Program-made: the position numbers and the translations under genes
The notes under the pieces: generated by a model
Seen by the model: the letters and a program-made list of their open reading frames with translations, nothing else
Told to the model about the DNA's origin: nothing
The model's database searches: none
From: Pseudoalteromonas amylolytica
GTDB lineage: Bacteria > Pseudomonadota > Gammaproteobacteria > Enterobacterales > Alteromonadaceae
Assembly (NCBI RefSeq): GCF_001854605.1
Contig: NZ_MKJU01000025.1
Span: 951,288 to 1,015,287, forward strand
Length of the DNA stretch: 64,000 bases
Direction of reading: 5' to 3'
Shown: piece after piece, positions 36,366-46,389 of the stretch
Layout of the letters: the number at the start of each line of letters is the position of its first letter
Position numbering within the stretch: position 1 is the first letter of the stretch

Positions 36366-36696
36366 CAAGTTGGAGTGGATGTCCACTTAAATTCCAGTCT
36401 AAGCTTTAATTTTACATTTGAATGTTTTACAGCGTAATTATTACCTGCGATAGAACAAGTTGGAGTGGCTCGTCCACGATTTTTTGGTTTTTACTTCCTT
36501 GCTAATCCAATCAAGTTGGGGTGGATGTCCACTTAAATTATTTGCTTGCTTAGAATTTGATTTGAATTTTACATTTGAATGTTTTACAGCGTAATTATTA
36601 CCTGCGATAGAACAAGTTGGAGTGGCTCGTCCACGATTTTTTGGTTTTTACTTCCTTGCTAATCCAATCAAGTTGGGGTGGATGTCCACTTAAATT
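36366..36696. repeat. REP array of five units in two alternating types
   Basis: Units at 36366-36393 (A), 36456-36487 (B), 36512-36539 (A), 36613-36644 (B) and 36669-36696 (A). Both start CAAGTTGG(A/G)GTGG. Type A continues ATGTCCACTTAAATT, a perfect TGGA-TG-TCCA hairpin; type B continues CTCGTCCACGATTTTT. Spacers are AT-rich. Confidence 0.85.
36408..36696. repeat. 132-bp tandem duplication within the REP array
   Basis: Bases 36408-36539 recur at 36565-36696 (period 157, 25 bases between), without a difference that I can see. Each copy holds one type-B and one type-A unit. Confidence 0.85.
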
Positions 36697-36820
36697 CCAC
36701 ACTTAAATTCCGCTCTCGTGACCGATGTGATTAACCTTATGAGCTTGGGGTAAAGGTCCGAAAATAACACAGCGATGGCTATCATTTGGCTGGTAATTTT
36801 TATATCAACTTTAAACAACT

Positions 36821-36844
36821 AAGGGAGCTAAAAATAGCTCCCTT
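36821..36844 (-). terminator. Terminator hairpin after the 2-oxoacid dehydrogenase operon
   Basis: Stem AAGGGAGCTA/TAGCTCCCTT (36821-36830 with 36835-36844), 4-base loop. On the minus strand the T-run is weak (AGTTGTTT), but it lies 35 bases after the E2 stop and is the only strong hairpin there. Confidence 0.65.
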
Positions 36845-36879
36845 TGTTTATAAATGCTAGACTGGTAAACCGTACGAGG

Positions 36880-38430
36880 TTAACTCATCGCCATCATCAT
36901 TTTTGCAGGGTTTTCAAGGTAGGCTTTCCATAGATTGTTAAATCTAGCTATGGTGCCACCATCAATCACTCGGTGATCGCCTGACCAGCTTACTTGCATA
37001 ATGGCACGTGAAACCACATTGCCTTTATCATCAAAACGCGGTAAATGCTGAAGCTTGCCAAGTGCAACAATAGCAACCTCTGGCTTATTAATGATAGGTG
37101 TTGCAGTTGTACCACCTATTGCACCAATGTTAGAGATTGAGATTGTGCCACCCTTTAAGTCATCTGGTGATACACGCCCTTCCCTTGCAGCATCCGTTAA
37201 ACGGGTAACCTCTTGAGCGACTTCTAAAATTGACTTAGCTTGGCAACTCTTGATGTTTGGTACTAGCAAACCTAGTTTTGAGTCAACCGCCATACCAATA
37301 TTGTGATCATCAAAGTAAGTGATTTCTGTACACTCATCATTGACCTGAGAGTTCACAAGTGGGAACTCTTTGATAGCTAATGATAGTGCTTTGATAAAGA
37401 AAGGCATCATCGTTAGTTTAATGCCCTCTTTTGCGTATTGCTCCTTAAGCTCTTTACGCAGTGCGATGATCTCAGTCAGATCAATCTCATCACTAAATGT
37501 AAAGTGCGGGATGGTAGAAACAGACGCCACCATTTGCTTCGCCATCGCGGCTTTCATGCCACGGATTGGCTCAACACGCTTACCACCACTTGCCTGTTGC
37601 ACAGAGCGCGCCGTTGTCGCAGTTGCTGAAGGGGTTTCAGTTTGAGCACCACCATCCACAAAGCGTTTGATATCTTCTTTGTAAACTCGGCCATTTTTAC
37701 CTGACCCTGGTACTTGGTTAATATCAACGTCTTGTTCACGAGCCATACGACGCACAGCAGGTGAAGCTATCGCTTTTCCATTGGCTGGCAATTGTGTTTT
37801 CGGTGCACTTTTTTGTTGTGTTGCTTTTACGGTTTGTGCCGCCGCTTTCACTTCTACTTTTGCCTCAGCAGGCGCGTCATTCATACCCGCTAAACGCATT
37901 TGGAATAACGGACTGTGTACTTTCGCGATTTCACCTTTTTGATAGTAAAGCTTTTCAACTATGCCATCGTGTTTTGCTGGGATCTGAACCAAAGCTTTGT
38001 CTGTCATCACATCACAAACAGCTTGGTCTTCTTTAATTTCGTCACCTTCCGCAACTAGCCACTCAACAATCTCACACTCAACAATACCTTCACCTATATC
38101 AGGCAAAATAAAGTCATCAAGTTGTGATGAACCAGTCTGTGCAGGCTCAACCTTGCTATCACTTTCGTTGCTGTCGTTGGCAGGCACAGCACCCGCAACT
38201 TCCATTGCAAACAAAGGCTCATGCACTTTGGCGATTTCACCTTTTTCATAATGCAATGTGGTGATCACACCATCATGTACCGCAGGAATTTGCACTAATG
38301 CTTTATCGGTCATTACATCACAAATCGGCTGATCTTCTTTTACTTCATCGCCTACTGCAACTAACCACTCGACAATTTCACACTCAACAATGCCTTCGCC
38401 AATATCTGGTAAGATAAATTCTTTAGCCAT
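36880..38430 (-). CDS. bkdB: Branched-chain 2-oxoacid dehydrogenase E2 (dihydrolipoyl acyltransferase)
   Basis: A 516-residue acyltransferase that carries the acyl group on lipoamide to CoA. Two lipoyl domains (1-80 and about 105-182; lipoyl lysines Lys43 and Lys145, both in MTDKALVQIPA), Ala/Gln-rich linkers, an E1/E3-binding domain (about 222-258, ASPAVRRMAREQDVDINQVP) and the catalytic domain with SGDHRVIDGG (His486, Asp490). Two lipoyl domains and partners E1 alpha and beta point to the branched-chain enzyme rather than pyruvate or 2-oxoglutarate dehydrogenase. Start ATG 38430 is preceded by AAGGA; a TTG at 38436 is rejected. E3 is not in this operon. Confidence 0.9.
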   Translation of the reverse strand: MAKEFILPDIGEGIVECEIVEWLVAVGDEVKEDQPICDVMTDKALVQIPAVHDGVITTLHYEKGEIAKVHEPLFAMEVAGAVPANDSNESDSKVEPAQTGSSQLDDFILPDIGEGIVECEIVEWLVAEGDEIKEDQAVCDVMTDKALVQIPAKHDGIVEKLYYQKGEIAKVHSPLFQMRLAGMNDAPAEAKVEVKAAAQTVKATQQKSAPKTQLPANGKAIASPAVRRMAREQDVDINQVPGSGKNGRVYKEDIKRFVDGGAQTETPSATATTARSVQQASGGKRVEPIRGMKAAMAKQMVASVSTIPHFTFSDEIDLTEIIALRKELKEQYAKEGIKLTMMPFFIKALSLAIKEFPLVNSQVNDECTEITYFDDHNIGMAVDSKLGLLVPNIKSCQAKSILEVAQEVTRLTDAAREGRVSPDDLKGGTISISNIGAIGGTTATPIINKPEVAIVALGKLQHLPRFDDKGNVVSRAIMQVSWSGDHRVIDGGTIARFNNLWKAYLENPAKMMMAMS

Positions 38431-38439
38431 GACCAATCC

Positions 38440-39417
38440 TTAAAACTCTACAGACTTTTTAATCGCAGCGAATACTTTCAGTGCATCTGGTACGTATTCT
38501 TTTTCTAGCGCAAGTGGATAAGGCGTATCTAGGCCACACACACGCGCAATTGGCGACTCTAAGTGTAAGAAACATTCTTGTTGAATTGTCGCTGCTATTT
38601 CAGCACCAAAACCATTTGTGATAGGCGCTTCGTGGCTGATGATCAGACGACCCGTTTTAACCACTGATTTTGCAATCGTTTCAACATCCCATGGTAAAAT
38701 ACTGCGTAAATCTATGATTTCACAGCTAATTCCCGCTTCTTCGGCTTTTCCAGCAGCCTGTTCAATGATCTCCATTTGCGCACCCCACGCAAGTAAGGTT
38801 ACATCGCTACCTTCTTTAACCACTTCGGCTTTGCCGATTTCGATGGTGTAATCTTCTTCAGGCACCTCACCTACAGAGGCACGGTATAAACGCTTAGGCT
38901 CGAAGAAGATAACTGGGTTATCGTCTTTAATACACGCGCGCAACAAACCTTTAGCCTGATATGGGTTACGCGGTACAACCAGCTTCAAACCTGGGGTGTG
39001 AGCAAAATATGCTTCAGGTGATTGAGAATGATACAAACCACCTGCAATACCACCACCGTATGGGGTACGAATTGTTAAGTTGCCAACATTAAACTCGTTA
39101 CCACTGCGATAACGGAATTTTGCTGACTCGTTCACGATTTGGTCAAACGCAGGGAAGATATAATCAGCAAATTGGATTTCTGCTAGTGCTGGCGCACCAA
39201 ACGCTGCCAAGCCATTGGCGAAACCTAAGATGCCCTGCTCCGTTAATGGCGTATTAAATACACGATGCTTACCATATTTTTCTTGCAAGCCTGATGTTGC
39301 ACGAAATACACCACCAAAATAACCTACATCTTCACCAAAAATACACGCTTGCGGGTGCTCATTCATGGTGATATCAAGCGCCGAGTTAATGGCGTGTAAC
39401 ATGTTCATTTTAGCCAT
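38440..39417 (-). CDS. bkdA2: Branched-chain 2-oxoacid dehydrogenase E1 component, beta subunit
   Basis: A 325-residue transketolase-type subunit. Features are [51 protein letters not shown] (a typical E1 beta block), and a C-terminal domain with [14 protein letters not shown]. It joins the E1 alpha subunit to bind thiamine diphosphate and decarboxylate branched-chain 2-oxoacids. Its start overlaps the E1 alpha stop by one base (TAATG) and E2 follows after 9 bases, so the three are one operon. Confidence 0.92.
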   Translation of the reverse strand: MAKMNMLHAINSALDITMNEHPQACIFGEDVGYFGGVFRATSGLQEKYGKHRVFNTPLTEQGILGFANGLAAFGAPALAEIQFADYIFPAFDQIVNESAKFRYRSGNEFNVGNLTIRTPYGGGIAGGLYHSQSPEAYFAHTPGLKLVVPRNPYQAKGLLRACIKDDNPVIFFEPKRLYRASVGEVPEEDYTIEIGKAEVVKEGSDVTLLAWGAQMEIIEQAAGKAEEAGISCEIIDLRSILPWDVETIAKSVVKTGRLIISHEAPITNGFGAEIAATIQQECFLHLESPIARVCGLDTPYPLALEKEYVPDALKVFAAIKKSVEF

Positions 39418-40634
39418 TATTTAATTCTCCCTGCTGTCACTGGATAGGCATCTGGGTGCTGTTTTATATGTTCTTTCAATTCTTCATACTGCTTTTGTAG
39501 TGAAGGAATTGGCGTGTCGTAAACATCCGAAACGAGTTCTTCAAGCGCGGGTTTTTGTACTTTTTCTGCAACCTTAACCGCGGCTAAAATATCTTCACGG
39601 ATTTTTTCTTTCTGTGCTTCGTCTTCTTTTTCGTCAAGCCAGCCTTGTTTTAACAGCCACTTTTTAAAACGTTCGATTGGGCAATTGGCTTTGAACGCTG
39701 CTTCTTCTTCTTTACTACGATAGCCCGACGGGTCATCTGACGTTGAGTGTGCGCCTAAACGATATGCGATTGACTCAACTAAAACCGGTTCACCTTGCTG
39801 TACAGCTATTCTACGAGCTTCTTGCGTAGCCGCGTAAACAGCCAGAGCATCGGCACCATCAACACGGATGGTTTTCATGCCATAACCCACACCACGAGAT
39901 GCAATACCATCCCCTTTAAACTGCTCATCAGCGGGTGTCGAAATTGCGTAACCATTGTTACGGGCAAAGAAAATAACGGGGGCTTCGTGCACCGCAGCCA
40001 TGTTTAAGCCTGCGTGGAAGTCACCTTCCGAAGCAGCACCTTCGCCAAAGTAACAAATGGTAATGTTGTCGATTTCTGATGCCAGCTTACCGGTCTCTTT
40101 GTCGATATGCTTTAGTTTCTGACCGTACGCGTAACCTGTCGCTTGTGGGATCTGAGTGCCTAGTGGCGATGAAATCGTTAGGTAGTGCAACTCTTTAGAC
40201 CCGTAGTGCACAGGCATTTGACGTCCCTTGCCTAAGTCTTTTTCATTTGAGAACAATTGGTTCATGAACTGCTCAAGGGTAAATCCGCGATATGCAATTG
40301 CTGCTTGCTCACGATACTGAGCCATGATCATATCATCTTGCTTCAGCGCCGCAGTACTGGCTGTAATCGCTGCTTCTTCGCCCAAACACTGCATGTAAAA
40401 ACTAACACGCCCTTGACGCTGTGCCGCTTGCATACGCTCATCCAACAAGCGAATAAAACGCATTGTAGAGTAAAGGCGTTGCGCAGTTTCTTTGTCGATA
40501 TCTGGCGCTGTTGCACCAGGAAGTACTTCACCGTCATCACCTAATATGGATAAAGTTGGAATATCCAGGGCATGGCTATCAATAAACTTCAACTCATGGC
40601 TGATATTTAACGATATGTTATTGGGGTTAGTCAT
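39417..40634 (-). CDS. bkdA1: Branched-chain 2-oxoacid dehydrogenase E1 component, alpha subunit
   Basis: A 405-residue thiamine-diphosphate subunit. The cofactor motif is [18 protein letters not shown] followed by [10 protein letters not shown]; the phosphorylation-loop region [16 protein letters not shown] is typical of branched-chain E1 alpha. It is the promoter-proximal gene of the E1 alpha-E1 beta-E2 operon, feeding valine, leucine and isoleucine breakdown or branched fatty acid primers. A perfect 16-bp palindrome lies about 175 bases upstream. Confidence 0.92.
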   Translation of the reverse strand: MTNPNNISLNISHELKFIDSHALDIPTLSILGDDGEVLPGATAPDIDKETAQRLYSTMRFIRLLDERMQAAQRQGRVSFYMQCLGEEAAITASTAALKQDDMIMAQYREQAAIAYRGFTLEQFMNQLFSNEKDLGKGRQMPVHYGSKELHYLTISSPLGTQIPQATGYAYGQKLKHIDKETGKLASEIDNITICYFGEGAASEGDFHAGLNMAAVHEAPVIFFARNNGYAISTPADEQFKGDGIASRGVGYGMKTIRVDGADALAVYAATQEARRIAVQQGEPVLVESIAYRLGAHSTSDDPSGYRSKEEEAAFKANCPIERFKKWLLKQGWLDEKEDEAQKEKIREDILAAVKVAEKVQKPALEELVSDVYDTPIPSLQKQYEELKEHIKQHPDAYPVTAGRIK

Positions 40635-40807
40635 AACCTACCTTCTCTTGTTGTCATAACACATTTGCAAGTAAAGCGGCATGTGCAAGCACAGGCGGAC
40701 TCTGAACGGCACCAATCACAATGAATTTTTTAATTATAGATTGGCTTTATTTTGTATGAATAATCCGTTCAACTTTTGCAAATCGATTAAATAAAAACTA
40801 GTGTCAC

Positions 40808-40823
40808 TTTACGTTAACGTAAA
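40808..40823. promoter_or_regulatory. Perfect 16-bp palindrome upstream of the bkd operon
   Basis: TTTACGTTAACGTAAA is a perfect palindrome in the 287-base gap between astE and the bkd start. From memory it resembles the site of the MerR-type regulator LiuR of branched-chain amino acid breakdown genes. No liuR gene is in this window. Confidence 0.6.
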
Positions 40824-40921
40824 GGGTTATTCAACTAATCCTAGATGAATAACCCATAATTTGCATAATTATGCTTGGAAAGATTTTGATACGGAAGGAT
40901 AACTACATTGAAAACAACTAA

Positions 40922-41956
40922 TTAAACAAACCTCTCATCTACTTCCATAGGAATTACCGTTAATAAAGCGCGCTGTCCTAGTGCTACGTTAGCATTTGGG
41001 AAAATAATGGCTTCACCTTCAACTTCCGCAAGATACCTAGTTTCTCCGTCAGTAGCCAGTAGCTCACCTTTAGCAAAACCCGTGAAGTTTTCGGCACTAT
41101 CAGCAAACGGAAACGTAAAGTCTTCTTGCGTTCTATTGATCGTTCTATGGACTTGGAACAGCTCATAATCGCCAGAATTAAATTCCCCAAAATTGATATC
41201 ATCCTGACTAATTAATGCAGTTAAAGTTTCTTTGGTTTTGGCAAATCTGCTCATATCGTTTTGGCCAAATGGTTTAACTTGACCTAATTCCACGGTAAAT
41301 GCATCAGCGCCAAACTGTCGAGATGAGAAATAGCTAAATGTAGTTGCAGCTGAGCGCATCATCAGTACAGTGTTTACACCACAGGCTAATAAAAACTGCA
41401 GTTGCGACTTTTTCCAAGGTTCCCCGTGTAAAAACGGATAAACTGCAAACTTCTCATTTTTAGAGCCACGGATAGCTGTGTGTAAGTCATAGTGACAGCG
41501 ATAACGCCCCGCTTCGACGGATGTAAAAAAGGCCGTAACATAACGCTCTAAATTCGCAGCGCGCTTACGTTCTTCATTCTCAATGTCACCTTGTGCATGA
41601 GTGCCATTAAACAACCTGTTTAAGTTCTCTTCAACGAAGCGCTCACGGATGTTGATAGACTTCGGATTACCAAATATAAACAGCACTCTATGTTTAAGCG
41701 TTAGCTGCTCTTTGATGATGCTCTGGATTAACTCATCACAAATCTCAATTGGTGCAGTTTCATTACCATGAATCGCGCTAGATAACACGATATCCTTAAG
41801 ACCATATTGAGCGGGTGTAAATTGGATCACACCTGTATCTATCACATCCACTTGGGTGCCATTGGACAACGTAAATTGCTGTGCTGGTAAATGAAATTCA
41901 TTGTTTCTTGTTAGGGTTAAAAAGTCCCCGGTGCGTTTTAATTCTTCTAGGTACAT
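40922..41956 (-). CDS. astE: Succinylglutamate desuccinylase
   Basis: Zinc hydrolase that releases glutamate and succinate in the last step of the AST pathway of arginine use. From ATG 41956 (AGGTGA just upstream) the protein has 344 residues; the longer frame from 42022 runs into the pgm terminator and is rejected. Zinc ligands are His63 and Glu66 in AIHGNETAP and His159 in [20 protein letters not shown] holds the catalytic Glu. The other ast genes are not nearby. It is a stand-alone gene, between pgm and the bkd operon. Confidence 0.93.
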   Translation of the reverse strand: MYLEELKRTGDFLTLTRNNEFHLPAQQFTLSNGTQVDVIDTGVIQFTPAQYGLKDIVLSSAIHGNETAPIEICDELIQSIIKEQLTLKHRVLFIFGNPKSINIRERFVEENLNRLFNGTHAQGDIENEERKRAANLERYVTAFFTSVEAGRYRCHYDLHTAIRGSKNEKFAVYPFLHGEPWKKSQLQFLLACGVNTVLMMRSAATTFSYFSSRQFGADAFTVELGQVKPFGQNDMSRFAKTKETLTALISQDDINFGEFNSGDYELFQVHRTINRTQEDFTFPFADSAENFTGFAKGELLATDGETRYLAEVEGEAIIFPNANVALGQRALLTVIPMEVDERFV

Positions 41957-42011
41957 ACGGTCACCTGATCTGGTTATTATGTGAGAGTGATTACCTTTGC
42001 TCAAAAGGTAC

Positions 42012-42039
42012 AAAAAAGCCATGCAATAGCATGGCTTTT
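42012..42039 (-). terminator. Rho-independent terminator of seqA-pgm
   Basis: Minus-strand stem AAAAGCCATGC/GCATGGCTTTT (42014-42024 with 42029-42039), 4-base loop, with T residues after it. It lies 14 bases past the pgm stop. Confidence 0.88.
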
Positions 42040-42052
42040 AATGATGTAAAAC

Positions 42053-43690
42053 TTAACGGATTACTGAGTCAACAAGTGCTTTAGCCTCTTGTTCCAGCTG
42101 CTGCAAGTGGGCTTCACCTTTGAATGACTCAAGATATATTTTGTAAATATCTTCTGTGCCAGATGGGCGCGCTGCAAACCAGCCATTTTCGGTAACAACT
42201 TTTAAGCCACCTATTGCGGCATCATTACCCGGTGCATTTGTTAATATTTGAGTTATTTTGTCGCCTGCTAGCTGATCAGCGGTCACATCTGCTGGGCTTA
42301 GTGCTTTTAAGCGATCTTTTTGCTCAACCGTAGCTGGCGCATCAATGCGCTTATATAAAGGAGAGCCAAACTGCTGCTCAAGCTCCTGATATCGCTCAGA
42401 TGGGGTTTTGCCAGTTACAGCCAAAATTTCAGCGGCCAGTAACCCTAGAATGAAACCGTCTTTATCAGTGTTCCAAACATCACCATTCATGCGTAAAAAT
42501 GACGCCCCTGCGCTTTCTTCACCACCAAACGCTAACCATTGTTTATTCAAACCTTTAACAAACCATTTGAAGCCTACGGGTACCTCATAAACTGAATGAT
42601 TGTTTGCAGCAACAACTTTATCAATCATGGCTGACGAGACTAATGTCTTACCGATTTTTACATCGTTTGGCCAACTTCTATGATTCAGCAAATAATCTAT
42701 CGCTACGGCTAAGAAGTGATTCGGGTTCATCAAACCATCTTTGGTCACTATGCCATGGCGGTCATAATCAGGGTCATTACCAATACCAATGTCATAATCA
42801 TCCTTTAGCGCGATCAAATTAGCCATCGCGTACGGTGACGAACAATCCATGCGAATTTTGCCATCTTTATCTAACGGCATAAACGCAAAGCGCGGGTCAA
42901 CTTGGTTGTTAACAACCGTGAGATCTAACTGATACTTTTGACTAATCACAGGCCAAAAGTTAATGCCGGATCCGCCTAGCGGATCGACACCTATTTTAAC
43001 ACCCGCTTTTGCGATCGCTTGCATATCAACAATATTTGCTAAGTCATCTACATAAGGGGTGATTAGATCTTGATATTTAATAAAACCCGAACGTCTTGCT
43101 TTAGCAAACGGAAATAGCTCAACCTCTACAAGATCTTCAAGCAGCAACTGATTTGCTCGATTCTCAATCCAATTCGTTACGTCGGTGTCAGCAGGCCCAC
43201 CATTGGGCGGATTATATTTAAAACCACCATCTTCAGGCGGATTGTGTGATGGCGTAACAACAATACCGTCCGCTAATTCATTAGGATTATTTTTGTTATG
43301 ACATACTATTGCGTGGCTAATTACTGGCGTTGGCGTGTAGTCATCATTTTCTTGTGTGATGACTTGTACTTCATTGGCAACCAACACCTCTATTGCAGAG
43401 TTAAAGGCAGCTTCCGATAATGCGTGCGTATCTTTACCTAAAAACAGCGGACCGAAAATGTCATTGGCTTTACGATAATCACAAATCGCTTGAGTAATTG
43501 CCAAAATATGAGATTCGTTAAACTTCACGTTGTATGAACAGCCTCGATGCCCTGAGGTGCCAAAGGCTACGCATTGCTCTGGGTGTTGCTCTAAATCAGG
43601 CTCATTTAAATAATAAGCGGATACCAGTTTAGGAATATCAGCTAATTGCGACTGCGCTGCGGGTTTGCCAGCGCCTGGGTGGATTGCCAT
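42053..43690 (-). CDS. pgm: Phosphoglucomutase, alpha-D-glucose phosphate-specific
   Basis: Interconverts glucose 1-phosphate and glucose 6-phosphate. The 545-residue protein has FGTSGHRG near residue 44-50, the phospho-serine loop [13 protein letters not shown] (Ser148), the metal loop [13 protein letters not shown] and the sugar-phosphate site [11 protein letters not shown]; the C-terminal [12 protein letters not shown] motif binds phosphate. It follows seqA by 9 bases, the same order as in E. coli. Confidence 0.96.
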   Translation of the reverse strand: MAIHPGAGKPAAQSQLADIPKLVSAYYLNEPDLEQHPEQCVAFGTSGHRGCSYNVKFNESHILAITQAICDYRKANDIFGPLFLGKDTHALSEAAFNSAIEVLVANEVQVITQENDDYTPTPVISHAIVCHNKNNPNELADGIVVTPSHNPPEDGGFKYNPPNGGPADTDVTNWIENRANQLLLEDLVEVELFPFAKARRSGFIKYQDLITPYVDDLANIVDMQAIAKAGVKIGVDPLGGSGINFWPVISQKYQLDLTVVNNQVDPRFAFMPLDKDGKIRMDCSSPYAMANLIALKDDYDIGIGNDPDYDRHGIVTKDGLMNPNHFLAVAIDYLLNHRSWPNDVKIGKTLVSSAMIDKVVAANNHSVYEVPVGFKWFVKGLNKQWLAFGGEESAGASFLRMNGDVWNTDKDGFILGLLAAEILAVTGKTPSERYQELEQQFGSPLYKRIDAPATVEQKDRLKALSPADVTADQLAGDKITQILTNAPGNDAAIGGLKVVTENGWFAARPSGTEDIYKIYLESFKGEAHLQQLEQEAKALVDSVIR

Positions 43691-43699
43691 ACGATGTCC

Positions 43700-44248
43700 T
43701 TATAGGTAGTCTCGGATAGTTTCAGCTTGCGCTTCAGTGTAGCCTAAGCTCAACGCCACTTCATGAAGCATCATTTTCTTACGAGTCGTATTTGAGTTGG
43801 TCATCACCCAATATTCGCTATCGAGAATATTTTTTGGGTTCATACTACTACCACTTTCAAGTAACGCTTCTTTGCTTTTTGCAAAATAAATACGGTCACG
43901 CCCTTTTATGTCGAGCACTTTATGAAAGCTTTTCTTATGAGTGCGATGCAGCGCACAAAGAATAAATAGAAATCGACCTACAACACCTTTTTGCATCGCA
44001 AGTTCTTCTTTATTTAAAATATTAAACACATTTTCATGTGATTGAGCAGGCTCTTCGGCCTCTGGTAGTTGTTCGCTTTGTTCTAGTTGTGTGGCAGGTT
44101 CGCTGCTTGGCATAGGCGTTGAAGGCTCAGTGCTATCAACAGAGAGATTTAATAAACGACGCAAAATTTGAGAGGCACTTTCGCCAATACTTTGGGTATT
44201 GCTTGCGATGTATTGATAAAGTTCGTCATCTATTTCTATTTTCTTCAT
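43700..44248 (-). CDS. seqA: Replication initiation negative modulator SeqA
   Basis: Binds hemimethylated GATC sites to sequester oriC after initiation. The 182-residue protein has the N-terminal filament domain [20 protein letters not shown] and ILRRLL, a Ser/Glu/Pro-rich linker (about 52-85), and the C-terminal DNA-binding domain with [31 protein letters not shown] region [10 protein letters not shown], and NTTRKK. The order seqA-pgm with divergent ybfF is the same as in enterics. Its presence implies Dam methylation in this organism. Confidence 0.95.
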   Translation of the reverse strand: MKKIEIDDELYQYIASNTQSIGESASQILRRLLNLSVDSTEPSTPMPSSEPATQLEQSEQLPEAEEPAQSHENVFNILNKEELAMQKGVVGRFLFILCALHRTHKKSFHKVLDIKGRDRIYFAKSKEALLESGSSMNPKNILDSEYWVMTNSNTTRKKMMLHEVALSLGYTEAQAETIRDYL

Positions 44249-44375
44249 GCTTTTCCTGTCATTACTGAAATTTAGTGCATCTGTGCGTGATTATATCCTG
44301 ATTTCACTCATTACTCTACGGCTTTGCATTTTTGCCTAACGCTGGCACAATTATGCCTCAAATTTAGGAGAATAC

Positions 44376-45152
44376 ATGCTACTTAACTACACCCAAACAG
44401 GCTCAGGGCCCCATGTTATCCTTATGCATGGTCTATTTGGTTCATTAGATAACCTAAACATTGTTGCTAAAGCCTTGGCTGAACATTTTACAGTAACGAA
44501 TGTAGATTTAAGAAACCACGGGCTATCATTTCACCATGAAGTGATGGATTATCCGACAATGGCCAGTGATGTGATTGCTTTGATGGATCACCTACAAATC
44601 GAAAAAGCTCACTTGGTTGGCCATTCAATGGGTGGAAAAGTCGCAATGCAAGTAGCCATGATAGACCAACAACGTGTTGAACGTTTAGCCATTCTAGATA
44701 TTGCGCCCGTAGCCTATCATTCAAGACATGATAGTATCATTGCCGGCTTACAAGCGGTTGAAGACGCCCTTACACATGCCAAAATACAAAGCCGCAGCGA
44801 GGCCGATAAAATCATGGCACAGTATATTGAAGAATTAGGTGTTAGACAGTTCTTACTAAAAAGCTTAGCTAAAAATGAACATTCCAAGCTTGCGTGGCGT
44901 TTTAATTTAACGTCGATCTGTAAAAATTATAGCAAAATAACCGCAAATATAAATGCAACTCATTCTTGTTTGTGTGATACTCTATTTATCAAAGGAAACA
45001 ACTCAGACTATATACTGCCGGAGCATAAAGATGCCATTACCCAAAGCTTTAGCAACGCCAAAGCAAAGGTTATCCATGGTGCTGGTCACTGGCTCCATGC
45101 AGAAAAACCGCAATCAGTAAATAGATCTATAATTGATTTTCTTCAATTATAA
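44376..45152 (+). CDS. ybfF: Alpha/beta-hydrolase esterase YbfF
   Basis: A 258-residue esterase. It has the oxyanion motif LMHGLFGSLDNL, nucleophile Ser84 in VGHSMGGKVAMQ, and a His near 235 in GAGHWLHAEKP. It acts on short acyl esters or thioesters in the cytosol; the natural substrate is unknown. It diverges from seqA and starts the rightward ybfF-DUF2788-ybfE-fldA-fur stretch. It could in principle be a BioH substitute, since no bioH is seen here, but nothing in the sequence shows this. Confidence 0.92.
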   Translation: MLLNYTQTGSGPHVILMHGLFGSLDNLNIVAKALAEHFTVTNVDLRNHGLSFHHEVMDYPTMASDVIALMDHLQIEKAHLVGHSMGGKVAMQVAMIDQQRVERLAILDIAPVAYHSRHDSIIAGLQAVEDALTHAKIQSRSEADKIMAQYIEELGVRQFLLKSLAKNEHSKLAWRFNLTSICKNYSKITANINATHSCLCDTLFIKGNNSDYILPEHKDAITQSFSNAKAKVIHGAGHWLHAEKPQSVNRSIIDFLQL

Positions 45153-45234
45153 TGTTGTTTTTACGTTGCGAACTTAATTTATCTCAAATGATTATGTTAT
45201 AGTACGCGCCGTTTGAGATTTTAGTAGAGCGCAC

Positions 45235-45456
45235 ATGGTCAGTCAGTTTATAAACGAATTTGAAACCTTAGGGCTGTATTTCGCGTTAGCGGGTATCTTC
45301 TTTTTTATAGGAATGGCTATCCAAGATGTTCTAAAAAAAGGTGATGTGCCAAAGTTTGGTAGATACACCGTTTGGTTAGTGTTGTTTCTGGGCTGTTCAG
45401 GTTTTATTGCTAAAGGCTTAATTCAGGTATTTTGGCAAGGTGCAGGTGTTGGTTAG
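45235..45456 (+). CDS. DUF2788 small membrane protein
   Basis: A 73-residue protein with two membrane segments (about 12-32 and 45-65), matching DUF2788, which typically sits next to ybfE in marine gammaproteobacteria. Function unknown. Its stop is 2 bases before the ybfE start. Confidence 0.75.
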   Translation: MVSQFINEFETLGLYFALAGIFFFIGMAIQDVLKKGDVPKFGRYTVWLVLFLGCSGFIAKGLIQVFWQGAGVG

Positions 45457-45458
45457 AC

Positions 45459-45737
45459 ATGGCAAAATCTGAAACAGATAGAACCACGATTGACTTATTT
45501 GATAATGAAAAACGCCCCGGCAGGCCTAAAACCAACCCACTTCCAAGAGAAGTGCAATTAAAGGTCAACAAGCGTAATCAGATTAAACGTGATCGTGCAA
45601 GAGGATTAAAACGCGTAGAATTTAAAGTTTCATCAGAGCTTTACCAAGCTTTGAGTGACATGGCAGATGAACAAAATATCAGCCGTAGCGCGTTAATAGA
45701 AACCATCTTGCAAGAGAAATTAGCGAATAACAGATAG
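45459..45737 (+). CDS. ybfE: YbfE-family (LexA-regulated, CopG-like) protein
   Basis: A 92-residue protein beginning MAKSETDRTTIDLFDNEKR. The C-terminal half reads RVEFKVSSELYQALSDMADE, then NISRSALIETILQ, a ribbon-helix-helix DNA-binding fold; the middle is strongly basic. E. coli YbfE is LexA-regulated, but I see no LexA box in this upstream region. I start at ATG 45459; the frame also extends to 45432 inside the DUF2788 gene. Confidence 0.85.
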   Translation: MAKSETDRTTIDLFDNEKRPGRPKTNPLPREVQLKVNKRNQIKRDRARGLKRVEFKVSSELYQALSDMADEQNISRSALIETILQEKLANNR

Positions 45738-45751
45738 AAGGTAAGCATTAA

Positions 45752-46279
45752 ATGGCAAGCGTAGGTATATTTTTTGGCAGTGACACAGGCAACACTGAAC
45801 ATGTTGCTAAGATGATACAAAAAGAGCTAGGTAAAAAGCTTGTAGACGTCAAAGACATTGCAAAAAGTAGTAAAGAAGAAATCGCAGAATTTGATCTGAT
45901 CTTATTCGGCATTCCTACATGGTATTACGGTGAAGCTCAATGTGACTGGGATGACTTCTTCCCTGAACTTGAAGAAGTTGACTTCGAAGGCAAACTGGTA
46001 GCTATTTTCGGTTGTGGTGACCAAGAAGATTATGCAGAGTACTTTTTAGATGCGATGGGTATGATTAACGATATCGTTACACAAAGAGGTGCTATTGTTG
46101 TGGGTCACTGGTCTACTGAAAGTTATGAATTTGAAGCATCAAAAGCACTAGTTGATGACTCTCACTTTGTGGGTTTAGGTATTGATGAAGACCGCCAGCC
46201 AGAGTTAACTGAACAACGTGTTAAAGCTTGGTGCGCTCAAGTATATGATGAAATGTGCTTGGCTGAGCTTGAGGATTAA
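45752..46279 (+). CDS. fldA: Flavodoxin I
   Basis: FMN electron carrier, 175 residues, long-chain type. The phosphate-binding loop is GSDTGNTEHVA (about 9-19), the isoalloxazine-binding loops include PTWYYGEAQCDWDDF and CGDQEDYAEYF. It serves radical SAM enzymes such as BioB and others, and in many bacteria it is in turn induced by iron lack. It is followed by fur, the same order as in E. coli. Confidence 0.96.
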   Translation: MASVGIFFGSDTGNTEHVAKMIQKELGKKLVDVKDIAKSSKEEIAEFDLILFGIPTWYYGEAQCDWDDFFPELEEVDFEGKLVAIFGCGDQEDYAEYFLDAMGMINDIVTQRGAIVVGHWSTESYEFEASKALVDDSHFVGLGIDEDRQPELTEQRVKAWCAQVYDEMCLAELED

Positions 46280-46320
46280 TAATTATTGCAAGCTTTGCAC
46301 TTAGGTGCATAGCAAGTTAT

Positions 46321-46357
46321 TCTTAAGTTTAAGCGGCGTCGTGCGAATGACTTAAGA
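46321..46357. promoter_or_regulatory. Inverted repeat between fldA and fur
   Basis: TCTTAAGT (46321-46328) and ACTTAAGA (46350-46357) form a perfect 8-bp inverted repeat with a 21-base spacer, 32 bases before the fur start. It is not a Fur-box match that I can confirm; role unknown. Confidence 0.35.
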
Positions 46358-46389
46358 TAAATACACATAAATAGATTGAGACAGATTTA

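Noticed and set aside
36366..36696. CRISPR-like repeat array
   Set aside because: Units alternate in type, spacers are repeated rather than unique, hairpins have REP form, and there is a RAYT gene rather than cas genes.
41957..42022. N-terminal extension of astE
   Set aside because: It overlaps the pgm terminator and lacks family similarity; ATG 41956 has a ribosome site.
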